64,000 nucleotides of DNA from JADKAV01 sp963818505 (GTDB lineage Bacteria > Actinomycetota > Actinomycetes > S36-B12 > UBA10799). The notes beneath the pieces were generated by a model. The model was not told the origin of the DNA. It did not search any database and saw only the letters and a list, made by a program, of their open reading frames with translations. A program made the translations under genes and the position numbers. Positions 8,671 to 16,500 of this stretch are shown piece after piece. The stretch covers positions 372,001-436,000 of the forward strand of contig CAWFSJ010000001.1 in the NCBI GenBank assembly GCA_963818505.1. The letters are read 5' to 3'. How positions within the stretch are numbered: the stretch's first letter is position 1; each line of letters begins with the position of its first letter.

Positions 8671-9087
8671 CTATTCGACCCGCTTCATGTCGCCGTCCTG
8701 CGCTTTCACGTTCGCATAGGACTGTTTGAGGATCTCCTCGAGCACCGGCACCTCGATGTCGCTCAGGCGTTTCAGGTAGACGCAGACTCGACTTGTCGTG
8801 TGCTTGCCGAGGTCGCTCAGTAGCTGGGAGTACCTCGCCGTACCGTCCATCAGGTAGACAGTGATCTTGCCCTTCCTGGGGTAGAAGCCGATGGCCTGGG
8901 CATCCCCTTCACGGCCGCTGTCATACCGGTAGTGGTAACTGTCGAATCCGATCGTGCCTACGTTCCACACACGCGGTTCATGCCCGCTGATCGCGTGCAT
9001 GATCTCAACGAGCGCCCTGCTGTCTGCGGCCAGCTGCTCGTCGTCGAGTGCGGCGATGACATCTTCAGCGGGCAGACCCTCAGCCAT
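8671..9087 (-). CDS. DUF1801 (YdhG/YjbR-like) domain protein
   Basis: 138 residues from ATG 9087 (MAEGLPAED). Features of the small DUF1801 fold are VWNVGTIGFDSYHYRY, AIGFYPRKGKITVYLMDG and the C-terminal SDIEVPVLEEILKQSYANV. The family is a single-domain cytosolic protein of unknown biochemical role. The start has no good ribosome site. It is divergent from the secreted-protein gene at 9280. Confidence 0.8.
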   Translation of the reverse strand: MAEGLPAEDVIAALDDEQLAADSRALVEIMHAISGHEPRVWNVGTIGFDSYHYRYDSGREGDAQAIGFYPRKGKITVYLMDGTARYSQLLSDLGKHTTSRVCVYLKRLSDIEVPVLEEILKQSYANVKAQDGDMKRVE

Positions 9088-9279
9088 GAACCCAACGTAC
9101 AGCGGGTCTGCAAGTCCCAAACCAACCTTGGGTGGGGGTCGGAACCCGTCGACCAACGGGCCGGTCAGCAGGTGCGGATTCGCGCAAATCTCAGCCGTTC
9201 GTGGCTGTCCATGCCTGGTCCGGCTGGCGCATACTCGGAGGCAGCGGGGCGTGACCACGCTCGCGGATTGGATACAGCA

Positions 9280-9660
9280 ATGAGCATGCACAAGATCGTG
9301 GCGCTCGGTGCCACCGCAGCAGTCGCTGGCGGAGCACTGATCACGGGCGCGGGCGTGGCCAACGCAGCTGGCGACCCGGACTTCAAGAAGCTCTCGGCAC
9401 CATCCAGCGTGACGGCTGGTCAGATGTTCCGCATCAAATGCCAACTCAACCCCAAGGTCAACTGGTCGGGCGCCGTTGCGCAACTTGCTCAGAAGCGCGC
9501 CACGATCAATGCCAAGCGCGACGTCTCTGCGGGCGGTAACTGCAGCATGCGCATAGTCCTGTCCGCAACTGGCAAGCAGAAGATCCGAGTGATCGTCACC
9601 CAGAACGGCGGCGCGCTGGAGTCCTCCTGGCTGACGATCAGGGTCAAGCCGGCCAGCTGA
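9280..9660 (+). CDS. Small secreted protein
   Basis: 126 residues. A clear signal peptide (MSMHKIVALG, Ala/Gly-rich core, ANAAG cleavage near residue 32) precedes a ~95-residue domain with two Cys about 40 residues apart (KCQLN and GGNCS), probably disulfide-linked, and an alternating beta pattern ending in WLTIRVKPAS. This looks like an Ig-like or cell-surface beta sandwich; no family recognised. A nested hairpin repeat follows its stop by about 26 bp. Confidence 0.75.
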   Translation: MSMHKIVALGATAAVAGGALITGAGVANAAGDPDFKKLSAPSSVTAGQMFRIKCQLNPKVNWSGAVAQLAQKRATINAKRDVSAGGNCSMRIVLSATGKQKIRVIVTQNGGALESSWLTIRVKPAS

Positions 9661-9686
9661 TTTCGGTTTCGGGCGCCACGGCCCGC

Positions 9687-9802
9687 GATTGTTGCGTTGT
9701 TGCCGGGTCCGGCCTTCCAATGTTGCGTTGTTGCTGGTTTCAGGTCTAGAGAACAGCAACAACGCAGCAACCGCCTACCCGGACGTGCAACAACGCGACA
9801 AC
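9687..9802. repeat. Nested hairpin repeat, GTTGCGTTGTTGC family, copy A
   Basis: An outer inverted repeat (arms near 9688-9703 and 9787-9802, 14 of 16 positions complementary) encloses an inner one (9721-9735 against 9754-9771). Both arms carry the word GTTGCGTTGTTGC or its complement, so the element can fold as two concentric stems. A diverged relative is at 38425-38516. It separates the secreted-protein gene from the HTH gene. It may act as a terminator or be a REP-like mobile palindrome. Confidence 0.65.
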
Positions 9803-9884
9803 CCACGTGGCGGGCCAGCGCTGATCTGCGAAGGACGCCCAAAGACCGGGGCCCGAGGCGCCGGCGGGTCGAGTTCAGCCGAAG

Positions 9885-10211
9885 ATGGGACTACGCACCT
9901 GCAAGACTTCGAGCATGGCTTCGCGCGCGTACCAACCGCCAGCGTCCTTCGTAAGCACCGACGGGGTTTGGCCTCACGGACCCTTCGTCGACAATGCTCC
10001 CGCCTATGCCGTTGTGACCGCCCGGCTTGTCCGCACACTGCAGCGCGAGATGACCCGGCGGGGACTGTCATTGCGGGCCGTCGCGATGCCAGCCGGAATC
10101 GACCCCACCAGCCTGTCGCGCTTGATCACCGGCAAGGTGGTTCCAGATCTTGCCACCATCGCCAACCTGGAACGTGAGCTTGACATCGACCTGTGGCCCG
10201 GACGGGTGTAA
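9885..10211 (+). CDS. Small HTH (Xre-type) DNA-binding protein
   Basis: 108 residues from ATG 9885; a later ATG at 9915 is equally plausible because neither has a ribosome site. The C-terminal half is a helix-turn-helix of the lambda-repressor/Cro type: LVRTLQREMTRRGLSLRAVA, AGIDPTSLSRLITGKVVPDL, ATIANLERELDIDLWP. The N-terminal ~40 residues are polar and poorly defined. It lies 33 bp upstream of an ECF sigma factor and may regulate it. No phage neighbours are seen. Confidence 0.75.
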   Translation: MGLRTCKTSSMASRAYQPPASFVSTDGVWPHGPFVDNAPAYAVVTARLVRTLQREMTRRGLSLRAVAMPAGIDPTSLSRLITGKVVPDLATIANLERELDIDLWPGRV

Positions 10212-10244
10212 CAAGTGGCCCGCCCCTGGGAATAGAGGTATGTG

Positions 10245-10778
10245 ATGGGCGACCAATCCCGCGATGAGACATGGTTCGAGGCGATGTATCGGCGTTGTGC
10301 GCCAGCCGTCCTCGCCTACTCTCGACGCCGGCTCATGCATCAGCAGGACAGCGAGGATGTGGTGGTCGACGTCTTCGCCACGGCTTGGCGGCGCAGGGAT
10401 GACCTGCCGCCCGAAGAGTTGCCGTGGTTGTACGCCACCGCGGCCAACACCATCGCCCACACGAAACGCGCCGCCCAACGCCGAACGCGACTGAACGCCA
10501 AAATCGCGGCTCAGGATCCGGGGCTGACCGTGCTCGGCACCGAAGACCGGGTCGATCACGCGTTAGATGCTCGCACCGGACTGGCCGATGCCCTGGAGAA
10601 GTTGTCCGACAACGATCAGGAGGTTCTGCGCCTGTGGGCCTGGGAGGGTCTCGATTCCTCCGACTTGGCTGTTGCGCTCGGATGCGAGCCGAACGCCGCA
10701 CGCACTCGGCTCCATCGGGCGAAGACCCGCCTGCGCACAGTCCTGACCGCTCCGGCCGCCCAAGGAGACCTGGCATGA
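10245..10778 (+). CDS. ECF-type RNA polymerase sigma factor
   Basis: 177 residues. ATG 10245 was chosen because AGAGGT lies 5 nt upstream (GTG 10242 is the alternative). Region 2 is WFEAMYRRCAPAVLAYSRRR with SEDVVVDVFATAWRR; region 4 is LEKLSDNDQEVLRLWAWEG with NAARTRLHRAKTRLR. No extra C-terminal domain. It overlaps the next gene by ATGA (10775-10778), so the DUF4349 membrane protein is its likely anti-sigma or regulated partner. ECF factors with a membrane partner usually respond to envelope conditions. Confidence 0.9.
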   Translation: MGDQSRDETWFEAMYRRCAPAVLAYSRRRLMHQQDSEDVVVDVFATAWRRRDDLPPEELPWLYATAANTIAHTKRAAQRRTRLNAKIAAQDPGLTVLGTEDRVDHALDARTGLADALEKLSDNDQEVLRLWAWEGLDSSDLAVALGCEPNAARTRLHRAKTRLRTVLTAPAAQGDLA

Positions 10779-11794
10779 ACACCGACTTCACCGACGAGCA
10801 ACTACGCGCGGCGCTGCAGACCCTGGACCCAGAGCCCGGCGACGACTCCGGTCAAACGGTGGACGAACTCTGGGCGCGCTTGGACCTGCACGAGCAACGT
10901 GAGACTGCACGTCGGCGCTGGCCACAGATCGTCGCGGCCGCTTGCCTGGGAGCTGCACTGACAGTTGGGGCCGCTGCGGTGGCTGACCAATTCAGAGGCA
11001 CCACAACCGCGGACAGCGCACCTCAATCCACCATGGTCGCACCGGAGTCCATGGCCGATGCGCCGGTGAGCGGGTCGGCCAAGGGACCTGCGGATGCCGC
11101 ACAGGAACCGAGGCTGCTGGCCCGGGATGCTTCGGGCGTGGTGGCGACCAAGGACGTTCAGCAGGCGCGAGACTCGTTCGTACGCACCATCGAAGAACTC
11201 GGCGGGCGGATCACCAGCGAGACCGTCAACACGGACGGCAGCGACCTGACCGGTGGCTCCCCCGACATCGCTGTGTACCCACCGGTGCCCGTCAGCCCGG
11301 GCATCAACGTGTCCGTTGAGGTCCCGGCCCAGGCATACGACGAAGCCGTGGGCGCTATCCCCGCGCTTGGCGAGATCGTCCAGTTCAGTTCCTCCTCGGT
11401 TGATGTCGGCGCGGAGATCTCGGACGTGCGAGCCCGGGCTTCAGCCCTGCGCGCCTCGGTCGCCACGCTGCAGGACTTGCTCGGCGACGCGACCTCCATC
11501 TCCGAGGTGATCCGTTTGGAGAACGCCATCACCGATCGGCAGTCCGAACTCGACGGTCTGATCGCCCAACAGCGCTATCTGGAGAACCAGGTGTCCCAAG
11601 CCCGAATCGCGGTGGAGTTCATCACGGCCGATGATGCAGCCGCACGGTACGGGGACCAGACCACGGCCTGGGAACGTTTCACCGAGGCACTGGGTCAGGC
11701 CTGGTTGTGGGTCGGTTGGATCGTCTTGATCACCAGCCCCGTGTGGATCGTGGTGCTGGTGTGGTGGGGCCGCTGGCGTCGCCGCCGTTCATGA
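10775..11794 (+). CDS. DUF4349 membrane protein, probable anti-sigma partner
   Basis: 339 residues. The first ~45 residues are acidic and cytosolic, with no HxxxCxxC zinc motif. A membrane helix (about 50-68, IVAAACLGAALTVGAAAVA) leads to a long extracytoplasmic DUF4349 region. This contains NVSVEVPAQAYDEAVGAI and a coiled coil (about 210-265, ISEVIRLENAITDRQSELDG), and a second helix (WLWVGWIVLITSPVWIVVLV) ends in a basic tail. The position directly after an ECF sigma gene, with start/stop overlap, suggests it tethers or signals to that sigma factor. A 68-bp hairpin begins 18 bp after its stop. Confidence 0.85.
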   Translation: MNTDFTDEQLRAALQTLDPEPGDDSGQTVDELWARLDLHEQRETARRRWPQIVAAACLGAALTVGAAAVADQFRGTTTADSAPQSTMVAPESMADAPVSGSAKGPADAAQEPRLLARDASGVVATKDVQQARDSFVRTIEELGGRITSETVNTDGSDLTGGSPDIAVYPPVPVSPGINVSVEVPAQAYDEAVGAIPALGEIVQFSSSSVDVGAEISDVRARASALRASVATLQDLLGDATSISEVIRLENAITDRQSELDGLIAQQRYLENQVSQARIAVEFITADDAAARYGDQTTAWERFTEALGQAWLWVGWIVLITSPVWIVVLVWWGRWRRRRS

Positions 11795-11812
11795 CCGCCG
11801 CAACCCGCCCGC

Positions 11813-11880
11813 GTTAGAGGTTGTGCTCCTGGTTAGCGAATCAACGTGTGTTTTCGCTAACCAACAGCACAACCTCTAAC
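11813..11880. repeat. 68-bp hairpin repeat, GTTAGAGGTTGTG family (solo copy)
   Basis: The outer stem GTTAGAGGTTGTGCT pairs with AGCACAACCTCTAAC and the inner stem GGTTAGCG pairs with CGCTAACC, around a 16-nt loop. It is the same element as the tandem array at 16255-16568, with small internal-loop changes that here extend the outer stem to 15 bp. It sits just after the sigma/DUF4349 operon and may end transcription, although no T-tract follows. Confidence 0.8.
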
Positions 11881-11988
11881 CAGGTGCCATAGGGCCGACG
11901 AGTGGGCCGTTCAGTGGTTGTTGGGCTGAGTCATGCAGGCGTAGGTTGGGCCACCTAGGTCGCCTGTCGAGATCGTCTGGCACCCCTG

Positions 11989-12213
11989 GTGACGGCCACG
12001 GTCCGCAAGGGCAAGGCCCGGATCACGTGGAGAGCCGACCCCGCGGCCAGCTCCTACCGGGTGCGGATCTCCAAACCGGGTGCAAAGAAGAGCACCACCC
12101 AGCATGTATTCACGGCCAAGGTGCGCAAGGGCGTGAAGTACCGCTTCCAGGTGGCCGGACAAGGCCCCGGCGGCATTGGGCCGAACACGACGATCCGCTT
12201 CAACGGCAAGTAG
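11989..12213 (+). pseudogene. Fibronectin-III-like domain fragment
   Basis: A frame open from 11959 (after a TAG at 11956) encodes a single beta-sandwich-like repeat: VTATVRKGKARITWRADP, ASSYRVRISKPG, KYRFQVAGQGPGGIGPN. This is the pattern of fibronectin type III repeats in secreted actinobacterial proteins. There is no signal peptide and no convincing start (GTG 11989 is only the first possible codon), so it is more likely the 3' remnant of a larger secreted protein gene than an intact gene. Confidence 0.5.
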
Positions 12214-12236
12214 AGCGGGCGACACGGCGCCAGCGA

Positions 12237-13211
12237 CTAGCCGACCCTCCACAGTCGGCTCTGGCTGAACGCCTTGAACCCTTGAACCCCGGGTGCTCGC
12301 AGTGAGATACGCACGAAGAGTCTCTTGGAGTTACCCGTCGTGCGGATGACCACCCGTCCGGACTTCGACGTCACACGTGCCTGCGAGCGCTTCTTGCCCA
12401 TCTGAGCGCGGGTAGTCCCCCAGGAAACCCTCACAGAGGCTGTCTGGCCGGCGTTGGTCACCACGGGGCGCTTCAGTAAGGTCGTCCGGCCCTTCTGCCG
12501 GATCCTCTCGGGCAATTTCACAGACGCGGTCTGAGCTCGCGCTCCGCTGGCAGTGATATTCAGGTTCCCACGCCAGTACCAGCCGATCCCCCGAGTCAGA
12601 TCCAGGAATTCGTCTGCTCGCGCGCACAGTTTGCCTGTCAAGATCGGCGCCGGCGAGGTGCCTGCAACGGCGAACGTGTTGCCGTTGAGGGCAGATCCTT
12701 GACCGCCCCCAATTGCGTCGATGCCCGCTGAGGACAAGGGGGCAGAGCCCGTAATCGTGCAGGAGCCGAAGACACCAGCATTGATGGTGGCCGTCAGCGG
12801 CAGCGTCAATGTCACAGTCCCAGCCGGGTCGATTGACCCGTTGATGTCTGCCTTCTTGACCTGCACCGAAGCCAGTCCGCTGGCGAAGGAAAGCCCTGGC
12901 CATGACTGGCCGGCGGCAGGGAGATTTAGGTTCCCACCGGAAAGCGAACCGACCATTCGGATCTCACCGCCGGATGTCAGGTAGGCGTAGTAGGCACCGC
13001 CGCCCTTCTTCGGCAGTGCTACGTAACTGCAGTCAGCGACGAGGGTTTCGCCCACCGGGGTGTCCGCGGCGCAGCTCGGCAAAGTCACCGTCGCCGCCCC
13101 TTCTGCCAGGGAATCACTTGCGTTGGCCGGCGGTACCGCTAGGACGCTGGCGGCCAAGGCCAAGGTCACTGGGACGACGAGTTTCACCTCACTAGCAAAC
13201 CACGAGTGCAC
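12237..13211 (-). CDS. Secreted protein of unknown function
   Basis: 324 residues if GTG 13211 is the start; GTG 13187 (VKLVVPV) would give a more standard signal peptide, cleaved after ANAS. The mature region is Gly/Ser/Thr-rich with Cys pairs (LPSCAADT/VADCSYV and GSCTITG/GKLCARAD). A basic C-terminal third (QKGRTTLLKRPVVTNAG, VRISLRAPGVQGFK) reads like an Ig-like module. The protein at 60046 has a similar C-terminal style. No family recognised. It is convergent with the fragment at 11989. Confidence 0.7.
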   Translation of the reverse strand: MHSWFASEVKLVVPVTLALAASVLAVPPANASDSLAEGAATVTLPSCAADTPVGETLVADCSYVALPKKGGGAYYAYLTSGGEIRMVGSLSGGNLNLPAAGQSWPGLSFASGLASVQVKKADINGSIDPAGTVTLTLPLTATINAGVFGSCTITGSAPLSSAGIDAIGGGQGSALNGNTFAVAGTSPAPILTGKLCARADEFLDLTRGIGWYWRGNLNITASGARAQTASVKLPERIRQKGRTTLLKRPVVTNAGQTASVRVSWGTTRAQMGKKRSQARVTSKSGRVVIRTTGNSKRLFVRISLRAPGVQGFKAFSQSRLWRVG

Positions 13212-13242
13212 TATGTGCGTGGTGGTCCGCAGTCTTCAGGGC

Positions 13243-13802
13243 TTACGCAACGGCCTTGGTGTGACGCAGATGCACGTGCAGACCGTGCAGGGTGGTGAGC
13301 TGCTCCACAGTGGTCTGCTCCGCGACGCCTGCACACAGGTTCTCGAAAACCGTCATCTCATAGCCGCCCGCCTGCGCGTCCTCAGCCGTGGCACACGCAG
13401 TAATCGGTGGCGATGCCGACGATGTGCACGGTGTCGACCTGGTGCACATCCATGACCTGCCGAAGTGGGATCCCACCAGCAGTGAACCCTTCGAAGGCCG
13501 AGTATGCGGTTTGCCTTCGTCCTTCATGACTTGGAGGGTTCTGGACACAATGCACGGGCCACGTGGGTCGTGAAGTTGGGGGCCTCACCCGGCTCGGCGA
13601 AGTGTCCACCGTTGTCACTGTTGGGCCGGTGCCAGTCGCGGGAGGCAACGATCAGGCGATACCGACGATGTTGGTGCTCCAGGTACTCAGCCACATGCTG
13701 GGCCACCGCCATACCGCCCTGGACTGCGAGCGCTCCGCCTTCACAGAAGTCGTTCTGAACGTCCACCACGATCAAGGCCGTGTGCGGTGGCTGTTTGGTC
13801 AT
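13243..13802 (-). pseudogene. pncA: Decayed nicotinamidase gene
   Basis: Three frames carry consecutive pieces of one nicotinamidase (isochorismatase fold). The 13802 start gives ALIVVDVQNDFCEGGAL (catalytic Asp), ASRDWH and FAEPGEAPNF. Near 13575 the frame shifts to TWPVHCVQNP...TAYSAFEGF...VDTVHIVGIATDYCV (catalytic Cys). Near 13390 it shifts again to ATAEDAQAGGYEMTVFENLCAGVAEQTT. About 20 residues normally found between PVHC and YSAFEG, including the catalytic Lys (usually in RKG), are missing. Two frameshifts plus a deletion mean it cannot make an active enzyme. The intact enzyme converts nicotinamide to nicotinate for NAD salvage. Confidence 0.85.
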
Positions 13803-13894
13803 GATGTCCGCCCCTTGGCTGAGATCTCATATGTCGTCACTGAAATTCCGTCGCATCGCAACGGCGACTTGAGCCTGCGAGTCTTGCTTCTCGC

Positions 13895-14917
13895 TTACGG
13901 GCTAGGGCGATGCTCGCGCGGAACAACGTCGACAAGCAGATCGTCGATCTCGCCAGTCGCCGTGGTGCCGGCCAGCACACTGCGCTCCCCCAGCTTGACC
14001 ACGACAACGCCCCCGAGGATCAGCCCGGCGCCGAGCAGCTGGATCGGTCGGGGTTGCTGGTCCAGCAGGATCCAGGCGAAGGCCAGTCCGGCTGCCACTT
14101 CCGACAGGGCCACGAAGGAGGCCAGCCTTGAGCCCAGATGGCGAGCGGCAGCGATCCCAGTGACATAGGCAAGGGCCGCAGTGATCAGGCCCAGCGCCAG
14201 TACTGGAACCCACCATGGGACTGTCGCGACGGTGAACGTGACGTCTGCAGTCGCGAAGGTCAGGGGAAGCAAGCCGACCAGTGCAGCCAGCCCGAAGACG
14301 ACTGACGCGAACACCAGGCCGCCAGCTGCCAGCGTGATCGGGGGCAGACCGCTGGTGTCGTCGGCGGAGATGACGAAGTAGGTGGCCGCGCCCACCATGG
14401 CTCCCAGCGCCAGAAGCACACCGATCACATCCACTTGGGCTCCGCCGATGACATCGAGCAAGAGGACCAAGCCCACACCGGCGATCGCCGCTCCCAGGAA
14501 AGTCAATCGACCCGGCTTTTGCCCACGGGCCGCCCACATGTACAGCACGACGGCCACGGGCGCGGTGTATTCGATGAGCAGTGCCACACCTACGTCGAGT
14601 CGGGCAACTGCGAGGAAATACAGCAATTGAGCCCCCGCCACGGCGAGCAGTCCGTAGAGCGCAATGGTTCGTGCGTTCGTCGCGAGGAGACGCATTCGGC
14701 CGCGAACTGCAAGGAGCCCGGGGACGATCAGCACCAGGGCCGCGATGCCGACGCGTAATGACACCGCGGCGGCTGGCGACCAACCGGAGTCCATAAGCGC
14801 GCGCGCCAGCGATCCCGACAGCCCGAACGAGAGGGCGGACGTGAGGGCGAGGCCCACCCCCACGCCGGTACTGCGCACAGGGCGCGTTTGCCGTTCGTCA
14901 GGGGCATTACTGCTCAT
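13895..14917 (-). CDS. EamA/DMT-family transporter
   Basis: 340 residues with ten hydrophobic segments in two EamA repeats; the second begins around LLALGAMVGAATYFVISAD. Typical motifs are LTSALSFGLSGSLARALMDSGWSP, LLIEYTAPVAVVLYMWAARG and ALSEVAAGLAFAWILLDQQP. The N-terminus and the last ~20 residues (GEIDDLLVDVVPREHRPSP) are cytosolic. Members export amino acids or other metabolites. It is divergent from the CGNR-type gene at 14957, a pairing I recall from other actinobacteria that suggests regulation of the exporter by that protein. Confidence 0.9.
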   Translation of the reverse strand: MSSNAPDERQTRPVRSTGVGVGLALTSALSFGLSGSLARALMDSGWSPAAAVSLRVGIAALVLIVPGLLAVRGRMRLLATNARTIALYGLLAVAGAQLLYFLAVARLDVGVALLIEYTAPVAVVLYMWAARGQKPGRLTFLGAAIAGVGLVLLLDVIGGAQVDVIGVLLALGAMVGAATYFVISADDTSGLPPITLAAGGLVFASVVFGLAALVGLLPLTFATADVTFTVATVPWWVPVLALGLITAALAYVTGIAAARHLGSRLASFVALSEVAAGLAFAWILLDQQPRPIQLLGAGLILGGVVVVKLGERSVLAGTTATGEIDDLLVDVVPREHRPSP

Positions 14918-14956
14918 GACTCATGACACTAGGCGAGTTCGGGGTAAGGTGTCAAA

Positions 14957-15484
14957 GTGCTTTTCGCCCCTGACGTCCAAGAAGCCCTCGGTGCGGCCGT
15001 GGCCCTGGTCAACTCCGCCGAACCGGAGAGTCTTCCCGCACTGGCGGAACTCCTGGAGTTCTACGACGCTTGGAACTACACGGGCTCGATGCCTCGCACG
15101 GCCCGCGACCTCGAGGCGGTGCGCGCGATCCGGGCACCCTTGCGCGAGTTGCTGACCGCAGACCGCGAGACGGCGGTGAGGCTGGTCAACGCAATACTCG
15201 CCGAGCAGAAGGCCATCCCCCGACTGGTTCGACACGATCACCTCGACTGGCACATCCACGCGATCTCACGGAAGCGTCCGATGGACGAGCGGATTCTCGT
15301 GGAGACCGCGATGGCGATGGTGGATCTGATCCGGTCCGACGAGTTAAGCAGGCTTCGAATCTGCGCTGCTGGGCAGTGCGAAGGCATCGTCTTGGACCTG
15401 TCGCGCAACCGTTCCCGAAGGTTCTGCAGCACGACCTGCGGTAACCGAGAGGCACAGGCCGCACACAGGGCCCGGCGCAGGTAG
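14957..15484 (+). CDS. CGNR zinc-finger protein (putative regulator)
   Basis: 175 residues from a leaderless-type GTG start (TAAGGT at 14945-14950, then 6 nt). The N-terminal alpha-helical stress-response-like domain (ABATE-like, about 1-120) is followed by the C-terminal CGNR zinc finger: RICAAGQCEGIVLDLSRN then RRFCSTTCGNREAQAAHRAR, with four Cys. The family is thought to bind DNA and to be coupled to exporters. It is divergent from the EamA gene with 39 bp between starts, so both promoters overlap. Confidence 0.9.
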   Translation: MLFAPDVQEALGAAVALVNSAEPESLPALAELLEFYDAWNYTGSMPRTARDLEAVRAIRAPLRELLTADRETAVRLVNAILAEQKAIPRLVRHDHLDWHIHAISRKRPMDERILVETAMAMVDLIRSDELSRLRICAAGQCEGIVLDLSRNRSRRFCSTTCGNREAQAAHRARRR

Positions 15485-15488
15485 GCCG

Positions 15489-16154
15489 TCAGTCGCCGGT
15501 CAAGTCCCGGACCATGATCCCGTTGAAGTCGACGAACCCGATCCTGGCCCAGTACTTCGACAGCGCCAGGCGGGCAGCGGACCGTTCTTGGAGGTCGGAC
15601 AGGCCAGGCTGCATGGGGAACAGAGCGGCAACATCAGCCTCAACCCCCAGTGCGTCGACCACGAGTTCGGTGGCCAACAGACCGTAGCCCGCGCCACGCC
15701 AGGTGGGGTCGATCTCCACGTGGTTGACTATCAGCGCCCGCTGGTGCTCGAGGTCGTAAGCGGCCTGCAACTCGTCGAGGTCGAACGCCTCTCCAAGCAA
15801 CGCGTCCCCAATGACTCTCACGTCGGGTCCGATACTGGCCAATTCGTCCCAGCAGGTAGGCGCAGCGAGATCGGCAGTTACGAAGTCCCCGCGGCCCACA
15901 GGGATCCGAAGGGTCTTGGCCAGCAGCCCCCCGACCTCGGGGAGGTACCCTTCGGCGTCAAAATGGGCCAGCTCTGAGAGAACGGCCAGGTCCACCTCCG
16001 GACCCTGGTCGGGTGACCAACAGACGGCGACCTTGGCTGTGAAGTCACGAACCGCGCGATGACTCGGGGTTCGCGTCAGATCAGTGCTGAGAGTAACGAG
16101 CAGCGTCGTGGCAAGAGCCTCGATGACGGCTTGTTTGCTCGCCTCTGATGCCAC
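15489..16154 (-). CDS. GNAT-fold N-acetyltransferase-like protein
   Basis: 221 residues from GTG 16154, chosen because GGGAGG lies about 9 nt upstream; in-frame codons extend to 16235 but lack a ribosome site. The GNAT acetyl-CoA loop is NHVEIDPTWRGAGYGLLATELV. Residues before this (AVLSELAHFDAEGYLPEVGG) do not resemble a standard GNAT N-terminus. The C-terminus is SKYWARIGFVDFNGIMVRDL. Substrate unknown. It is convergent with the CGNR gene, 4 bp apart. Confidence 0.7.
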   Translation of the reverse strand: MASEASKQAVIEALATTLLVTLSTDLTRTPSHRAVRDFTAKVAVCWSPDQGPEVDLAVLSELAHFDAEGYLPEVGGLLAKTLRIPVGRGDFVTADLAAPTCWDELASIGPDVRVIGDALLGEAFDLDELQAAYDLEHQRALIVNHVEIDPTWRGAGYGLLATELVVDALGVEADVAALFPMQPGLSDLQERSAARLALSKYWARIGFVDFNGIMVRDLTGD

Positions 16155-16254
16155 GGGGGCCACCCTCCCTGTGAGGCAACCGTTCGAGCGCCGGGTGGCG
16201 CTACTTTCCACGGTACGCCGACGACTGGTCCCCATCGAGGCAATACGCGCCCTC

Positions 16255-16306
16255 GTTAGAGGTTGTGGTCCTGGTTAGCGCGCTAACCAACCGCACAACC
16301 TCTAAC
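16255..16306. repeat. Hairpin repeat, tandem copy 1 (loop deleted)
   Basis: Same element as 16370-16437 and 16501-16568, but the 16-nt loop between the two halves of the inner stem is cleanly absent, leaving GGTTAGCGCGCTAACC as a perfect 16-bp palindrome. It is followed by a 63-bp spacer (16307-16369) identical, except for one base, to the spacer after copy 2. Confidence 0.9.
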
Positions 16307-16369
16307 CAACAGGCCCGATCCGGCGGCCCCGGCTCCAACGACCCTCGACGCCCGGCCCGTCGCGCCCTC

Positions 16370-16437
16370 GTTAGAGGTTGTGGTCCTGGTTAGCGAATCA
16401 ACGCGTGTTTTCGCTAACCAACAGCACAACCTCTAAC
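16370..16437. repeat. Hairpin repeat, tandem copy 2
   Basis: 68 bp: outer stem GTTAGAGGTTGTG/CACAACCTCTAAC (13 bp), a small internal loop (GTCCT against AACAG), inner stem GGTTAGCG/CGCTAACC (8 bp) and a 16-nt loop containing ACGCGT. Copies 2 and 3 start exactly 131 bp apart. Confidence 0.92.
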
Positions 16438-16500
16438 CAACAGGCCCGATCCGGCGGCCCCGGCTCCAACGTCCCTCGACGCCCGGCCCGTCGCGCCCTC

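Noticed and set aside
13243..13802. Programmed frameshifting in pncA
   Set aside because: Two shifts plus loss of the catalytic Lys region cannot restore an active enzyme.
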